Of a DNA stretch of 64,000 nucleotides, positions 47,152-56,796 are shown piece after piece. The translations under genes and the position numbers were made by a program. The notes beneath the pieces were generated by a model. It was not told the DNA's origin and searched no databases. It saw nothing but the letters and a program-made list of their open reading frames with translations. The DNA comes from Pseudomonas sp. PB106 (GTDB taxonomy: Bacteria; Pseudomonadota; Gammaproteobacteria; Pseudomonadales; Pseudomonadaceae): the NCBI RefSeq assembly GCF_009764645.1, contig NZ_RWIM01000081.1:1-64000 (forward strand). Direction: 5' to 3'. Positions within the stretch are counted from its first letter, which is position 1. Each line of letters starts with the position of its first letter.

Positions 47152-47793
47152 ATGTACTTGACGCCTCAGCACGTATTGCTTGCCGGAGCCACCGGTTTGA
47201 CCGGTGAACATCTACTCGACCGTTTGCTCAACGAGCCAACGATTTCTCGCGTGCTTGCCCCCTCGCGTCGGCCACTGGCGGAACATCCGCACCTGGAAAA
47301 CCCGGTCGGCGATCCGCAGGCGTTTCTGCCGCAACTCAGTGGCCGTGTCGATATCGCCTACTGCTGCCTCGGCACCACCATCAAGCAGGCGGGCTCGGAA
47401 GCGGCCTTCCGTGCCGTGGATCTGGACATGGTCGTGGCCTTCGCCAAACGTGCGCGGGAAATGGGCGCGCGGCATCTGATTGTCATCAGTGCGATTGGCG
47501 CCGATCCAAAGTCATCGGTTTTCTACAACCGCGTCAAAGGCGAAATGGAGCAGGCCTTGCGCGCGCAAGACTGGCCGCAACTGACCATTTGCCGACCTTC
47601 GCTGCTGCTGGGCGAACGGACCGAACCGCGTTTGGCCGAGCAATTGGCCGGGCCACTGTCGAAGCTGATCCCCGGTAAATACCGTGGCATCGAAGCCTGC
47701 CAACTGGCCCGGGCAATGTGGCGTCTGGCGCTGGAAGAACAGGACGGTGTCCGAGTCATCGAGTCGGACGATTTACGCAAACTCGGCAAGTGA
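47152..47793 (+). CDS. TIP30-like NAD(P)-binding oxidoreductase
   Basis: A 213-residue short-chain/NmrA-like protein with the Rossmann motif [11 protein letters not shown] at residues about 10-20. [21 protein letters not shown] and the [21 protein letters not shown] active-region pattern (Tyr-x3-Lys as YNRVK) place it near HTATIP2/TIP30-type proteins. The natural substrate of bacterial members is unknown. It has a GGGAGAG ribosome site and starts 27 nt after the MORN-protease gene, so it may share its transcript. Confidence 0.85.
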   Translation: MYLTPQHVLLAGATGLTGEHLLDRLLNEPTISRVLAPSRRPLAEHPHLENPVGDPQAFLPQLSGRVDIAYCCLGTTIKQAGSEAAFRAVDLDMVVAFAKRAREMGARHLIVISAIGADPKSSVFYNRVKGEMEQALRAQDWPQLTICRPSLLLGERTEPRLAEQLAGPLSKLIPGKYRGIEACQLARAMWRLALEEQDGVRVIESDDLRKLGK

Positions 47794-48028
47794 TCCTGGC
47801 GCACGCCCTCCAGCGTCGACTTGGCTCAGCCCCTGAGCTGTCTGCGCTGGATGGCTTGTCAGGCGTAACAAACTGAAGCGCCTGCACTTGCACGCAATAC
47901 CCCAATACCACACGCCCCCTCCTCTCGATTGTTAGCGTGTCCTGCACGAGGCGCGTGCGCCGTGCTGTCCATTGGGTCAGTGCCGCATTCGCCGTAACCG
48001 TTCACGCGATCAAAGAAAGGATTTCTTG

Positions 48029-50332
48029 ATGGGTCCGAAAAAAACCCCGACGGCGCCACCGCGCCAGCCTGATACCCACTCCGACCTTCCGGCCATCGAC
48101 ACACCGTGGGTGACTCGTCAGGACAGCGCCGCGTTAATCCCCGCGATAGAACCCACCCCGACGTTAATCCCCGAGCCAGCCGTTCCTGTGCCGAGGGTGC
48201 AAGAAGAAGAGGTTGAGTCGGGCATTCGCGTCGAAGACATACCCATTTCGCCAGCCGACAGCGACGAAGGCGCTTCCGCCGCCAAAGAACCTCGCGTCGA
48301 ATCGAGCCATGCGTTGCAGACGCTCCCCGCCGCCGAACACATCGACATCAGCGATTATCTCTGGAATGAAGCCGCCGCCAATCACCACGGCTATCTGCTC
48401 ATGCATCGCAAACAGGACAGTAACGACGCCAGCGACCTCACGCCGATTCATGCGTTTCGCGACGATAACGGCCTGCTGATTCGTGTTGAGCCCTCCGCCA
48501 CCCGCCTTGATGAACCTGCCGAACTGTTGCCAGCCTGGACCGATCGCGATCTGTGGAACCTGTATGGCATTCAGGGCGCCGACATCACGCGGTTTCGCAC
48601 GGAAGCGCACGCCACCGGCAAAAAACCGCAATGGGCCAACATCCGCGCCGACCGCATGGAGACCGTCTACCTGCTCGACGAACTGCGGCGCTGGACATCC
48701 CCGGACATGGATCGCGATTTATTCCTCAGCACCTTGCAGGCCTTTAACTTCACCCCCGCACAACTGGCGAAGAAACTCGGCAACGTCAATCTGCGCTGGA
48801 AAACCGTCGATACACCGACAGCATCCGCGACGGCGCAAGCGCCAGGGATCAGAACTGACGCTCCGGGGTTCGCGCACCCTTCGCACTATCATTGGGACAG
48901 CGCCCACCCGAGCCATCAGGGCTACATCGAGCTGCACCGCAAGCCCGAATTGAACGACAGCTTCGGCCCGCCCCTGCAACTGGCCTTTCGCAGCGCCTCG
49001 CACCTGTTCATCGTCAAGCCGACCGACTACTGGAACAAAAGCCTGGCGCCGCTGTGCCGCTACTGGCGTGACGTCGATATCTGGAACCTGTACCGAATTC
49101 AGGGCGAGGACATCGTGCGTTTTCGCCAGGAAGTGGCACAAACCGGCAAAGCGCCAGCGTGGGTGACGCTCCGGGAATATTATTCGCGCCGGGCACAGCT
49201 GATCGATCACTTGCGGCTCTGGACCAGCCCGCACGCTGTTCTCAATTCACTTGCGGTGTTCATTGCCAAATTGCGCCCGTACAACCTGAGCACCGAACAA
49301 CTCTCGCAGCTGTGTGATGAACTGGGGGGCAGCGGACAATTTCCCCACCGCATCAACGACGAGTTGCCGCGCTGGGTCGAGGCACATCGCGAGAGCGTGC
49401 TCGATGAAGCCAACTCGCGTCGCTTTGATCCGTTCGTATCGGAACTGCGCGCGGAGATGCTTACGCTGCGCTATCAGGAAAAAGGTCAAAGCTTCTTGCA
49501 GTCCAGTCTGACGCCAACCTTTTTCCAGGGCCTGCTGTTGCACTGCGGCTTTCAGCGCAACGTGCACAACTGCCTGTTTCGCACCGACATTCCGGCGATG
49601 TTCAGAGGTGATGATCGGAGCCCGTTCGAGTTTGCCCGGGACGGCAGTCTGCTGCCGCGCACAACGCTGGCCGAAGGCACCACCAGCCAGAGCGCCGTCA
49701 GCGCGACGCTCAGTCTGCGGGTCGCGATGAAGTTCGCTCAACAGGCCAATGCTCAAGCGCTGGCCTACGACTCGCAATTGCACCGCTTCCCGGGCAAAAC
49801 GGACAATCCCGGCCAATCGTCGCGGACCGACAGCGAGCTGCACCTGACCCACGATTACACGCCGAAACGCGAGGCGCAGCAGTTCGGCTTTTGCTACCTG
49901 CTGGATACCCGCGATGTCGAGGTGGTGCCGGGACGGGACAATCAGGTGTACAACGCACACGCCAACAATCCTCGACCGCAGGCCAGTAAAACCTGGTTTC
50001 CGGACGGCGAGCTGGAGGGGCACATCTCGATGTCCGCGCGTGGGTTGAGTGTGGCGCGAGTCTGGTTGGTCAACTCACAGATGAACCGAGCAGCACTGGT
50101 CGAGGACGTGTATATCCAGGCGCTGCAACGCGCCGGGTCGTCGGGACAGAATCACGCCGACGCCATCGAAGCGCGCACCTGGAGCGGCGCCTCCAACCGG
50201 CATGAGTACGATACCTTGATCGACGAAGTGGCGGCCGCCGGCAAACGCATCATGGTGTTGGCCAAGGGTGCAGAGACGGTCGCCGACGACATCCATTTTC
50301 CACCGCCGCTGATCACGCTCGACGGTTTATAA
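48029..50332 (+). CDS. Candidate ADP-ribosyltransferase toxin, long paralogue with duplicated module
   Basis: A 767-residue protein without signal peptide, clearly related to the product of the 41322 gene. A Pro/Glu-rich tail (1-105) precedes two copies of a helical module (about 110-257 and 288-432). Matching positions include LWNLYGIQGADITRFRTEA versus IWNLYRIQGEDIVRFRQEV, and TGKKPQW versus TGKAPAW. The C-terminus repeats the ART pattern: Arg518 in CLFRTDIPAMF, SATLS at 558-562, FCYLLDTRDVEVV, and a genuine ExE (Glu661, Glu663) in DGELEGHISM. The ATG at 48029 has AAAGGA upstream; an in-frame start at 47972 is weaker. It is monocistronic and its stop codon overlaps that of the convergent yceK-like gene. 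The ART assignment is inferred from motifs, not searched. Confidence 0.58.
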   Translation: MGPKKTPTAPPRQPDTHSDLPAIDTPWVTRQDSAALIPAIEPTPTLIPEPAVPVPRVQEEEVESGIRVEDIPISPADSDEGASAAKEPRVESSHALQTLPAAEHIDISDYLWNEAAANHHGYLLMHRKQDSNDASDLTPIHAFRDDNGLLIRVEPSATRLDEPAELLPAWTDRDLWNLYGIQGADITRFRTEAHATGKKPQWANIRADRMETVYLLDELRRWTSPDMDRDLFLSTLQAFNFTPAQLAKKLGNVNLRWKTVDTPTASATAQAPGIRTDAPGFAHPSHYHWDSAHPSHQGYIELHRKPELNDSFGPPLQLAFRSASHLFIVKPTDYWNKSLAPLCRYWRDVDIWNLYRIQGEDIVRFRQEVAQTGKAPAWVTLREYYSRRAQLIDHLRLWTSPHAVLNSLAVFIAKLRPYNLSTEQLSQLCDELGGSGQFPHRINDELPRWVEAHRESVLDEANSRRFDPFVSELRAEMLTLRYQEKGQSFLQSSLTPTFFQGLLLHCGFQRNVHNCLFRTDIPAMFRGDDRSPFEFARDGSLLPRTTLAEGTTSQSAVSATLSLRVAMKFAQQANAQALAYDSQLHRFPGKTDNPGQSSRTDSELHLTHDYTPKREAQQFGFCYLLDTRDVEVVPGRDNQVYNAHANNPRPQASKTWFPDGELEGHISMSARGLSVARVWLVNSQMNRAALVEDVYIQALQRAGSSGQNHADAIEARTWSGASNRHEYDTLIDEVAAAGKRIMVLAKGAETVADDIHFPPPLITLDGL

Positions 50333-50611
50333 ACCGCCGGTGGCCTGAAAGCTCACGCCGATCACTGTGAGCAATGACAACGGCAGCAACAACGTGTCGA
50401 GCAAGGCGCTGGCCGGCAGGTCCACGCCGGGGTAACTCGGGGCCTCGGCGCCGAAGCGATCCATCGCGCAGCACCCGCCATTCATGGCATACAAATCCAG
50501 GCGCGTGCCGGAATACACCACCGGCGCGCCGGGTTTGGCTGCATCGAGGGTGCGCGCGGTGGCGCACCCGGCCAGTTGCAGCGCCAGCACGATTGCCAGC
50601 AGTTTATTCAT
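50327..50611 (-). CDS. YceK/YidQ family lipoprotein
   Basis: A 94-residue lipoprotein with lipobox LQLAGC and Cys16. The family features are the short signal peptide, [17 protein letters not shown], and a C-terminal hydrophobic segment [18 protein letters not shown]. YceK-type proteins (DUF1375) have no firm function. It overlaps the end of ubiX by 8 nt, so it is the last gene of mpl-ubiX-yceK, and it shares six bases with the end of the convergent toxin-like gene. Confidence 0.85.
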   Translation of the reverse strand: MNKLLAIVLALQLAGCATARTLDAAKPGAPVVYSGTRLDLYAMNGGCCAMDRFGAEAPSYPGVDLPASALLDTLLLPLSLLTVIGVSFQATGGL

Positions 50612-51251
50612 CGCTGCTCAGGTGATGCTCGCCCCAGCGTGGCAGCATGTCTTGCGGAATACCCAGCAGATTGAGAATCCGCGCCACGACGAAATCGATC
50701 AGGTCATCGATGGTCTGCGGCTGGTGATAGAAGCCTGGCGATGCCGGCAGAATGGTCACGCCCATGTTCGACAGCTTGAGCATGTGCTCCAGATGAATGC
50801 TCGAATACGGCGCCTCGCGCGGCACCAGAATCAGCTGGCGGCGCTCTTTCAATGTCACATCAGCGGCGCGTTCGATCAGGTTGTTGCAGGCGCCCGTGGC
50901 GATCGCCGACAACGTGCCCGTCGAACACGGCACCACCACCATCGCTGCCGGCGCGCCGGAGCCCGAGGCCACCGGTGACATCCAGTCTTCCTTGCCATAC
51001 ACGCGAATCTGCCCGGCGGCAGCCCCGGTGTATTCGGTGAGGAAGGCCTGCATGGTCTGCGGTTTGGGCGGCAGCGTCACATCGGTCTCGGTGGCCATCA
51101 CCAATTGCGCAGCCTTGGAAATCAGGAAGTGCACTTCGCGATCTTCACGCACCAGACAATCGAGCAGGCGCAGGCCGTATTGCGCGCCGGACGCACCGGT
51201 CATCGCCAGGGTGATGCGTTCCGGGCCATTGCTCTCAAAACGAGTGTTCAT
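50604..51251 (-). CDS. ubiX: Flavin prenyltransferase UbiX
   Basis: A 215-residue flavoprotein that prenylates FMN to make the cofactor of UbiD decarboxylase in ubiquinone synthesis. Motifs are [17 protein letters not shown] near the N-terminus, [25 protein letters not shown] in two halves, and [20 protein letters not shown]. The start overlaps the mpl stop (ATGA). ubiD is not in the window. Confidence 0.96.
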   Translation of the reverse strand: MNTRFESNGPERITLAMTGASGAQYGLRLLDCLVREDREVHFLISKAAQLVMATETDVTLPPKPQTMQAFLTEYTGAAAGQIRVYGKEDWMSPVASGSGAPAAMVVVPCSTGTLSAIATGACNNLIERAADVTLKERRQLILVPREAPYSSIHLEHMLKLSNMGVTILPASPGFYHQPQTIDDLIDFVVARILNLLGIPQDMLPRWGEHHLSSDE

Positions 51252-52597
51252 TGCAGCGCCTCAGCGAGTTTTCCGTGCAGGCCGCCAAAGCCGCCGTTGC
51301 TCATGATCACTACGTGGGTGCCGGGCTGGGCCTGGCTCTTCACGCGTTCGATGATGCCTTCCAGCGAATCGCTGACAATCGATGGCACGGTGCACTGCGC
51401 AGCGGTGCCAGCCAGATCCCAGCCGAGGTTGGCCGGGGCGTACCAGATCACTTGGTCGGCATCGACCACGCTGTCCGGCAAGCCGTCACGGTGCGCGCCG
51501 AGCTTCATCGAGTTGGAGCGCGGCTCGATGATCGCGATCAGCGGTGCATCGCCAATGCGTTTGCGCAGGCCATCGAGGGTGGTGGCAATCGCCGTCGGGT
51601 GGTGGGCGAAGTCGTCGTAGATGGTGATGCCGCGTACTTCAGCGACCTTCTCCATGCGCCGTTTGACGTTCTTGAATGCGCTCAGGCCGGCGATGCCCAT
51701 CGATGGCACCACGCCAACATGTCGCGCAGCGGCGAGAGCCGCCAAGGCGTTGGCAACGTTGTGTTGTCCGGTCAATTCCCATTCGACGGTGCCTTGCGAC
51801 ACGCCTTCGAACATCACTTCGAATGCCGAGCCGTCTTCGCTCAGCAGTTTGACCTGCCACTGACCGCCGGCACCGGTGGTTTGCACCGGGGTCCAGCAGC
51901 CCATTTCGATAACCCGCTGCAGGGCCGGCTCGGTGGTCGGGTGAATGACCAGGCCTTCACTCGGGATGGTGCGCACCAAGTGATGGAATTGCCGCTCGAT
52001 CGCCGGCAGATCCGGGAAGATGTCGGCGTGATCGAACTCAAGATTGTTGAGGATCGCGGTGCGCGGACGGTAGTGTACGAATTTCGAGCGCTTGTCGAAG
52101 AACGCGCTGTCGTATTCGTCGGCTTCGATCACGAAGAATGGCGTGCCGCCCAAGCGCGCAGACACCGAGAAGTTCTGTGGCACGCCGCCAATCAGGAAGC
52201 CAGGGCTCATGCCGGCGTGTTCCAGTACCCAGGCAAGCATGCTGCTGGTGGTGGTTTTCCCATGAGTACCGGCAACCGCCAGCACCCAGCGACCTTGCAG
52301 CACATGGTCAGCCAGCCACTGCGGACCGGAAACGTACGGCAGGCCTTTGTTCAGCACATATTCCACCGCCGGGTTGCCGCGAGACATGGCGTTGCCGATC
52401 ACCACCAGATCCGGTGCCGGATCGAGCTGCGCCGGGTCATATCCCTGCGTCAGCTGAATGCCTTGAGCTTCAAGCTGCGTGCTCATTGGCGGATAGACGT
52501 TGGCGTCGGAGCCGGTCACGTGATGGCCCAGCTCTTTGGCCAACACCGCCATCGAGCCCATGAAAGTCCCGCAGATACCCAGAATATGAATGTGCAT
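51248..52597 (-). CDS. mpl: UDP-MurNAc:tripeptide ligase Mpl
   Basis: A 449-residue Mur-ligase family enzyme that reattaches the recycled tripeptide L-Ala-gamma-D-Glu-meso-DAP to UDP-MurNAc. The N-terminal Rossmann motif is [14 protein letters not shown], the ATP P-loop is [12 protein letters not shown], and [10 protein letters not shown] plus the C-terminal [11 protein letters not shown] motif are present. The ATG at 52597 gives the canonical MHIHILG start. It works with LdcA (21773) in murein recycling and is followed directly by ubiX. Confidence 0.96.
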   Translation of the reverse strand: MHIHILGICGTFMGSMAVLAKELGHHVTGSDANVYPPMSTQLEAQGIQLTQGYDPAQLDPAPDLVVIGNAMSRGNPAVEYVLNKGLPYVSGPQWLADHVLQGRWVLAVAGTHGKTTTSSMLAWVLEHAGMSPGFLIGGVPQNFSVSARLGGTPFFVIEADEYDSAFFDKRSKFVHYRPRTAILNNLEFDHADIFPDLPAIERQFHHLVRTIPSEGLVIHPTTEPALQRVIEMGCWTPVQTTGAGGQWQVKLLSEDGSAFEVMFEGVSQGTVEWELTGQHNVANALAALAAARHVGVVPSMGIAGLSAFKNVKRRMEKVAEVRGITIYDDFAHHPTAIATTLDGLRKRIGDAPLIAIIEPRSNSMKLGAHRDGLPDSVVDADQVIWYAPANLGWDLAGTAAQCTVPSIVSDSLEGIIERVKSQAQPGTHVVIMSNGGFGGLHGKLAEALQ

Positions 52598-52675
52598 AGT
52601 CGACCTCGTAAAACATGGCCGCAGGTTAGCGTAGGGAGGGGGAAATCGCACTCTTTAGCTGATTGAGCGGGGATG

Positions 52676-52780
52676 ATCGTCCCCACGCTCCGCGTGGGAA
52701 TGCAGCCCGGGACGCTCTGCGTCCCAGAACGAACGCAGAGCGTTCGGGCAGGCGTTACCACGCAGAGCGTGGGAACGATC
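52676..52780. repeat. Four-hairpin intergenic repeat, second copy
   Basis: The same four-stem layout as at 8019: CCCACGC/GCGTGGG, GGGACGC/GCGTCCC, GAACGC/GCGTTC and CCACGC/GCGTGG. Stems two and three differ in sequence from the first copy but remain fully paired. It lies between the sigma-54 regulator and mpl. Confidence 0.8.
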
Positions 52781-52783
52781 GGA

Positions 52784-54694
52784 TTACGCAGATCGAGCGA
52801 TTCCGTGTTTGCGCAGCTTTCGATAAAGCGTATTGCGGCTGACGCCCAGTTGTTGCGCCGTGTGCGTCATGTGCCAGCGGGTCTGCTCCAGCGCATTGAG
52901 CAATGCGAGACGTTCAGCATCTTCCAGTGGATGCTCGGAAGACTCGACTGGCGAAACCGCTGGCCGTCCCTGCCGAATCATCACCGGCAAATCCTCCAGA
53001 CCTATCCGCCCCTCATCACACAGCGCCGCCAATGTGCGCAGGACATTGCGCAACTGCCGCACATTGCCCGGCCAGTTGAACGCCAGCAATGCCTGACGTG
53101 CCGGCTCGTCGATCACTACCGTTTCACTGCCCGCTTCTTCGGCCAAAAGAAAATTCAGCAGCTGCGATTTATCACTGCGCGCGCGCAGTGCAGGCAGTGC
53201 CACTTCCAGACCGTTGAGCCGGTAATACAAATCCTCGCGGAAACTGCCATCGGCAACCCGCTCCAGCAGATTGCGGTGGGTAGCGCTGATGATCCGCACG
53301 TTGACCGACTCCGGCTCACCGCCGATCGGCACCACTTGCCGATCCTCAAGCACCCGCAGCAACCGTGTCTGCAAGGCCAGCGGCATGTCGCCGATTTCAT
53401 CGAGGAACAACGTACCGCCGTCGGCCTGCTGCAACTTGCCGCGCATGCCGTCCTTGCGTGCGCCGGTAAAGCTGCCGCCGCGATAGCCGAACAACTCGCT
53501 TTCGATCAGGCTTTCAGGAATGGCCGCGCAGTTGAGGGCAACGAAGGCTTTGCTCGAGCGCTGGCTGGCGTGATGCACGGCCTTGGCGAAAGCCTCTTTG
53601 CCGGAACCGGTTTCGCCGTTGATCAGCAGCGGCACATCGCGCTCGAACACGCGCAAGGCTTTGCGGAAATCTGCCTGCAACGCCTCGTCACCCAGGCAAA
53701 TGCCCGACAGGCGCGGTGCCTCGGCCACGACGGGCACTGGCATCACCGGCGCCGGTTTACGCGACTCACCACGCAATACCGCGAAAAGGTGCCGGCCATC
53801 GCGGGTGCGCAGCGGCCAACTGGCGCTGGCATTGGCACTGGCGCGACCGAGCAGCTCATCCAGCGAACAATCGAAGAACGCTTCAACCGGTTTACCGAGC
53901 AATCCTCCGCGAATATGTCCGAGCAGGTTCAACGCGCTCTGGTTGACCGCACTGATCCGCCCTTCCCCGTCGAACGCTAGCAGCCCTTCGCTGAACAGCC
54001 CGACCGATTCGGCCTGAAGGTGAAAACGCAGCAACCATTGATTATCGAAACAGCGCAGGAAATAGCAGCTCTCGATCATCTTCGCCGACAGATTGACCAG
54101 CGCCATGGTGTGAAACTGGCTCTGCCGCGAGACGTCATGGCGCGCCGACGACACGTCGAGGACGGCCAGCAGTTCTCCGTGCGGGTCGAACACCGGGCTC
54201 GCCGAGCAGGTCAGGCCAGTATGGCGACCGCGAAAGTGTTCATCCTGATGGATGGTCAACGCCTGACGCTCGACCAGACAGGTGCCGATGCCGTTGGTGC
54301 CTTCGCAGGCCTCGCTCCAGTCGGCACCGAGCCAGAGGCCGGCGCGTTCGAAAATCTTGCGTTCAGCGGGTGCGGTGACGCAGTTGAGGATCACCCCGCG
54401 CGCATCCGTCAGCAGCACCGCGTGGCCGGCGCCGGAAAGCTGTTGGTGCAGACTGCTCATTTCATTGCCGGCGATTTGCAGAACCTGTTGCAGACGCTCG
54501 CGGCTTTCCAGCACGCGCCCGTGTTCGAGCACGGTCGGTGCCATGGTCAGCGCCGGGTCGAGGTGATAGTCCTCAAGGCAACGCAGCCACGAACGGGCAA
54601 TCGACGGATCGGCACCGGGCCCGTGCAGGTGCGGTTTGCCCTGGGTAACGGTGAGAACCTGTTGGGCATGGCGACTCAAATGGTTGTCGTGCAT
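52784..54694 (-). CDS. Sigma-54-dependent AcoR-type transcriptional activator
   Basis: A 636-residue regulator with an N-terminal GAF-like sensor (about 75-200), a PAS-like segment (about 225-285), an AAA+ domain (about 320-545) and a Fis-type DNA-binding helix-turn-helix (MTHTAQQLGVSRNTLYRKL) at the C-terminus. AAA+ motifs are Walker A GETGSGKE, the sigma-54 contact loop as GSFTGA (a variant of GAFTGA), and Walker B TLFLDEIGD. It lies divergent from the aldehyde dehydrogenase and ethanolamine genes, which have -24/-12 promoters, so it most likely activates them in response to ethanolamine or an aldehyde (inference; the P. putida cluster I recall has the same layout). Confidence 0.93.
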   Translation of the reverse strand: MHDNHLSRHAQQVLTVTQGKPHLHGPGADPSIARSWLRCLEDYHLDPALTMAPTVLEHGRVLESRERLQQVLQIAGNEMSSLHQQLSGAGHAVLLTDARGVILNCVTAPAERKIFERAGLWLGADWSEACEGTNGIGTCLVERQALTIHQDEHFRGRHTGLTCSASPVFDPHGELLAVLDVSSARHDVSRQSQFHTMALVNLSAKMIESCYFLRCFDNQWLLRFHLQAESVGLFSEGLLAFDGEGRISAVNQSALNLLGHIRGGLLGKPVEAFFDCSLDELLGRASANASASWPLRTRDGRHLFAVLRGESRKPAPVMPVPVVAEAPRLSGICLGDEALQADFRKALRVFERDVPLLINGETGSGKEAFAKAVHHASQRSSKAFVALNCAAIPESLIESELFGYRGGSFTGARKDGMRGKLQQADGGTLFLDEIGDMPLALQTRLLRVLEDRQVVPIGGEPESVNVRIISATHRNLLERVADGSFREDLYYRLNGLEVALPALRARSDKSQLLNFLLAEEAGSETVVIDEPARQALLAFNWPGNVRQLRNVLRTLAALCDEGRIGLEDLPVMIRQGRPAVSPVESSEHPLEDAERLALLNALEQTRWHMTHTAQQLGVSRNTLYRKLRKHGIARSA

Positions 54695-54724
54695 TTCTTA
54701 TTGTTCTCCCCGAAAGGTCGACGC

Positions 54725-54823
54725 AAACCCTGTAGGAGCTGCCGCAGGCTGCGATCTTTTGATCTTGATCTGCAAAAAAGCAAAATCAAAAGATCGCAGC
54801 CTGCGGCAGCTCCTACAGGGTTT
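54725..54823. repeat. REP pair (GATCTTTTGATC type), near-perfect palindrome
   Basis: The arms run from AAACCCTGTAGGAGCTGCCG inward through TGCGATCTTTTGAT and are mirrored exactly on the right side up to 54823. It could form a cruciform or a long RNA hairpin just upstream of the regulator gene's start. Confidence 0.92.
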
Positions 54824-54889
54824 CTGTTGGCTGAGGATCCTCCACGCTGGCCGCCATTGCAATGCTGGCAAGACTGCCCGGTCACCACC

Positions 54890-54907
54890 TGTGCCAGAAG
54901 CGGTACA
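54890..54907 (+). promoter_or_regulatory. Candidate activator-binding dyad 1
   Basis: TGTGCC-N6-GGTACA, a dyad with 5 of 6 paired positions, 114 nt upstream of the -24 box. This distance suits a sigma-54 enhancer site. Confidence 0.5.
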
Positions 54908-54922
54908 AACTGTCACTGCGCC

Positions 54923-54940
54923 TGTACCGATACCGTCACA
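54923..54940 (+). promoter_or_regulatory. Candidate activator-binding dyad 2
   Basis: TGTACC-N6-GTCACA, 4 of 6 positions symmetric, centred 33 bp (about three helical turns) from dyad 1. The repeated TGTnCC half-site and phasing suggest tandem sites for the divergent activator. Confidence 0.42.
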
Positions 54941-55003
54941 GATACAACCCACTCGTCCGACACAAACCGCTCAAGCCCTTGATTTAACTGCCCTGCGCGG
55001 CAG

Positions 55004-55019
55004 TGGCCCGGCCTTTGCT
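55004..55019 (+). promoter_or_regulatory. Sigma-54 promoter of the aldehyde dehydrogenase gene
   Basis: TGGCCCG-GCCT-TTGCT matches the -24/-12 consensus TGGCACG-N4-TTGCW at all but one position, with correct GG-to-GC spacing. It lies 65 nt before the start codon. Confidence 0.8.
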
Positions 55020-55084
55020 CTACGCTTATAGCAAGCGCACTTGCGCGTTTCTCTAATAAGTACAAAGCCAAGGAGAACATCATC

Positions 55085-56605
55085 ATGCGTTACGCTCACC
55101 CCGGTACTGAAGGCGCCAAAGTCTCGTTCAAGAGCAAGTACGGTAACTACATCGGCGGCGAGTTCGTCGCGCCTGTCAAAGGTCAGTACTTCACCAACAC
55201 CTCGCCAGTGAATGGCCAACCGATTGCCGAATTCCCTCGCTCCACTGCCGAAGACATCGACAAGGCACTGGACGCCGCCCACGCCGCAGCCGATGCGTGG
55301 GGTTCCACCTCCGTGCAGGCGCGCTCGCTGATCCTGCTGAAAATCGCCGACCGCATCGAACAGAATCTCGAACTGCTGGCGATCACCGAAACCTGGGACA
55401 ACGGCAAAGCCATCCGCGAAACCCTCAACGCCGACATCCCGCTGGCTGCCGACCATTTCCGCTACTTCGCTGGCTGCCTGCGCGCCCAGGAAGGCAGCGC
55501 GGCCGAAATCGACGGCAACACTGTGGCCTATCACATTCATGAACCGCTGGGCGTGGTCGGCCAGATCATCCCGTGGAACTTCCCGATTCTGATGGCCGCG
55601 TGGAAACTTGCGCCAGCCTTGGCAGCAGGTAACTGCGTCGTGCTGAAACCGGCCGAACAAACCCCGCTGGGCATCACCGTGTTGCTGGAACTGATCGGCG
55701 ACCTGCTGCCACCGGGCGTGCTGAACATTGTTCAGGGTTATGGCAAAGAAGCCGGCGAAGCGCTGGCCACCAGCAAACGCATCGCCAAGATCGCTTTCAC
55801 CGGCTCGACCCCGGTTGGCTCGCACATCATGAAATGCGCAGCCGAAAACATCATTCCGTCCACCGTGGAACTGGGCGGCAAGTCGCCGAACATCTTCTTC
55901 GAAGACATCATGCAGGCCGAGCCGACGTTCATCGAGAAAGCCGCTGAAGGTCTGGTGCTGGCGTTCTTCAACCAGGGCGAAGTCTGCACCTGCCCATCGC
56001 GTGCACTGGTACAAGAGTCGATCTACGACGAGTTCATGGCTGTCGTGATGAAGAAAGTCCTGCAAATCAAACGCGGCGATCCGCTGGACACCGACACCAT
56101 GGTCGGCGCGCAGGCGTCCGAGCAGCAATTCGACAAGATTCTTTCGTACCTGGAAATCGCCAAGGGCGAAGGTGCCGAGCTGCTGACCGGCGGCAAGGTG
56201 GAAAAACTCGAGGGCAACCTGTCGACCGGCTATTACATCCAGCCGACCCTGCTCAAGGGCACCAACAAGATGCGCGTGTTCCAGGAAGAAATCTTCGGCC
56301 CGGTGGTGAGCATCACCACGTTCAAGGACGAAGCCGAGGCACTGGCGATTGCCAACGACACCGAGTTCGGCCTCGGTGCCGGCCTGTGGACTCGCGACAT
56401 CAACCGCGCCTACCGCATGGGCCGTGCGATCAAGGCTGGTCGCGTGTGGACCAACTGCTACCACCTGTACCCGGCGCATGCTGCATTTGGCGGGTACAAG
56501 AAGTCTGGCGTTGGGCGTGAGACGCACAAGATGATGCTCGATCACTATCAGCAGACCAAAAACCTGCTGGTGAGCTACGACATCAACCCGTTGGGCTTCT
56601 TCTAA
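55085..56605 (+). CDS. exaC: NAD-dependent acetaldehyde dehydrogenase (ExaC/AldB type)
   Basis: A 506-residue aldehyde dehydrogenase. The catalytic Cys is in [16 protein letters not shown], the general-base Glu in [16 protein letters not shown], and the cofactor loop [15 protein letters not shown] is present. The C-terminus [21 protein letters not shown] is typical of ExaC/AldB enzymes that oxidise acetaldehyde to acetate. Here it would remove the acetaldehyde released by EutBC, and the sigma-54 promoter ties it to the divergent activator. The start codon has AAGGAG upstream. Symbol exaC or aldB are both in use for this family. Confidence 0.93.
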   Translation: MRYAHPGTEGAKVSFKSKYGNYIGGEFVAPVKGQYFTNTSPVNGQPIAEFPRSTAEDIDKALDAAHAAADAWGSTSVQARSLILLKIADRIEQNLELLAITETWDNGKAIRETLNADIPLAADHFRYFAGCLRAQEGSAAEIDGNTVAYHIHEPLGVVGQIIPWNFPILMAAWKLAPALAAGNCVVLKPAEQTPLGITVLLELIGDLLPPGVLNIVQGYGKEAGEALATSKRIAKIAFTGSTPVGSHIMKCAAENIIPSTVELGGKSPNIFFEDIMQAEPTFIEKAAEGLVLAFFNQGEVCTCPSRALVQESIYDEFMAVVMKKVLQIKRGDPLDTDTMVGAQASEQQFDKILSYLEIAKGEGAELLTGGKVEKLEGNLSTGYYIQPTLLKGTNKMRVFQEEIFGPVVSITTFKDEAEALAIANDTEFGLGAGLWTRDINRAYRMGRAIKAGRVWTNCYHLYPAHAAFGGYKKSGVGRETHKMMLDHYQQTKNLLVSYDINPLGFF

Positions 56606-56650
56606 AACCCTTGGGCGACTCAGATATTTCTGTGTTGCCCTCCAGATAGC

Positions 56651-56742
56651 TATCGCTGGCAAGCCAGCTCCCACAGGGTTGTGGGTGAGCCCAGATTTTG
56701 AGCCCAACTCAAATCACTGTGGGAGCTGGCTTGCCAGCGATG
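56651..56742. repeat. REP pair (GTGGGAGCTGGCTTGCC type)
   Basis: ATCGCTGGCAAGCCAGCTCC and its inverse GGAGCTGGCTTGCCAGCGAT flank about 50 nt. It is the same flavour as the repeat at 9943. Confidence 0.9.
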
Positions 56743-56780
56743 GCGTCCTCAATGACACACCACTAATGGCCTGGCCGCTC

Positions 56781-56796
56781 TGGCACGGCCCTTGCG
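56781..56796 (+). promoter_or_regulatory. Sigma-54 promoter of the ethanolamine permease-eutBC genes
   Basis: TGGCACG-GCCC-TTGCG is a near-perfect -24/-12 element, 115 nt before the permease start. It suggests eat-eutB-eutC is a separate sigma-54 transcript from the aldehyde dehydrogenase gene. Confidence 0.85.

Larger units (their letters stand above)
54695..55084. other. 390-nt divergent regulatory region of the ethanolamine cluster
   Basis: This stretch holds, left to right: a long perfect REP palindrome (54725-54823), two dyad elements that may bind the activator (54890-54907 and 54923-54940), a sigma-54 promoter (55004-55019) and the leader with AAGGAG before the aldehyde dehydrogenase gene. 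No open reading frame there looks real. Confidence 0.7.

Noticed and set aside
54725..54823. CRISPR-like or transposon-end inverted repeat
   Set aside because: A single palindromic REP pair with no spacers, no multiple direct repeats, no target duplication and no transposase gene.
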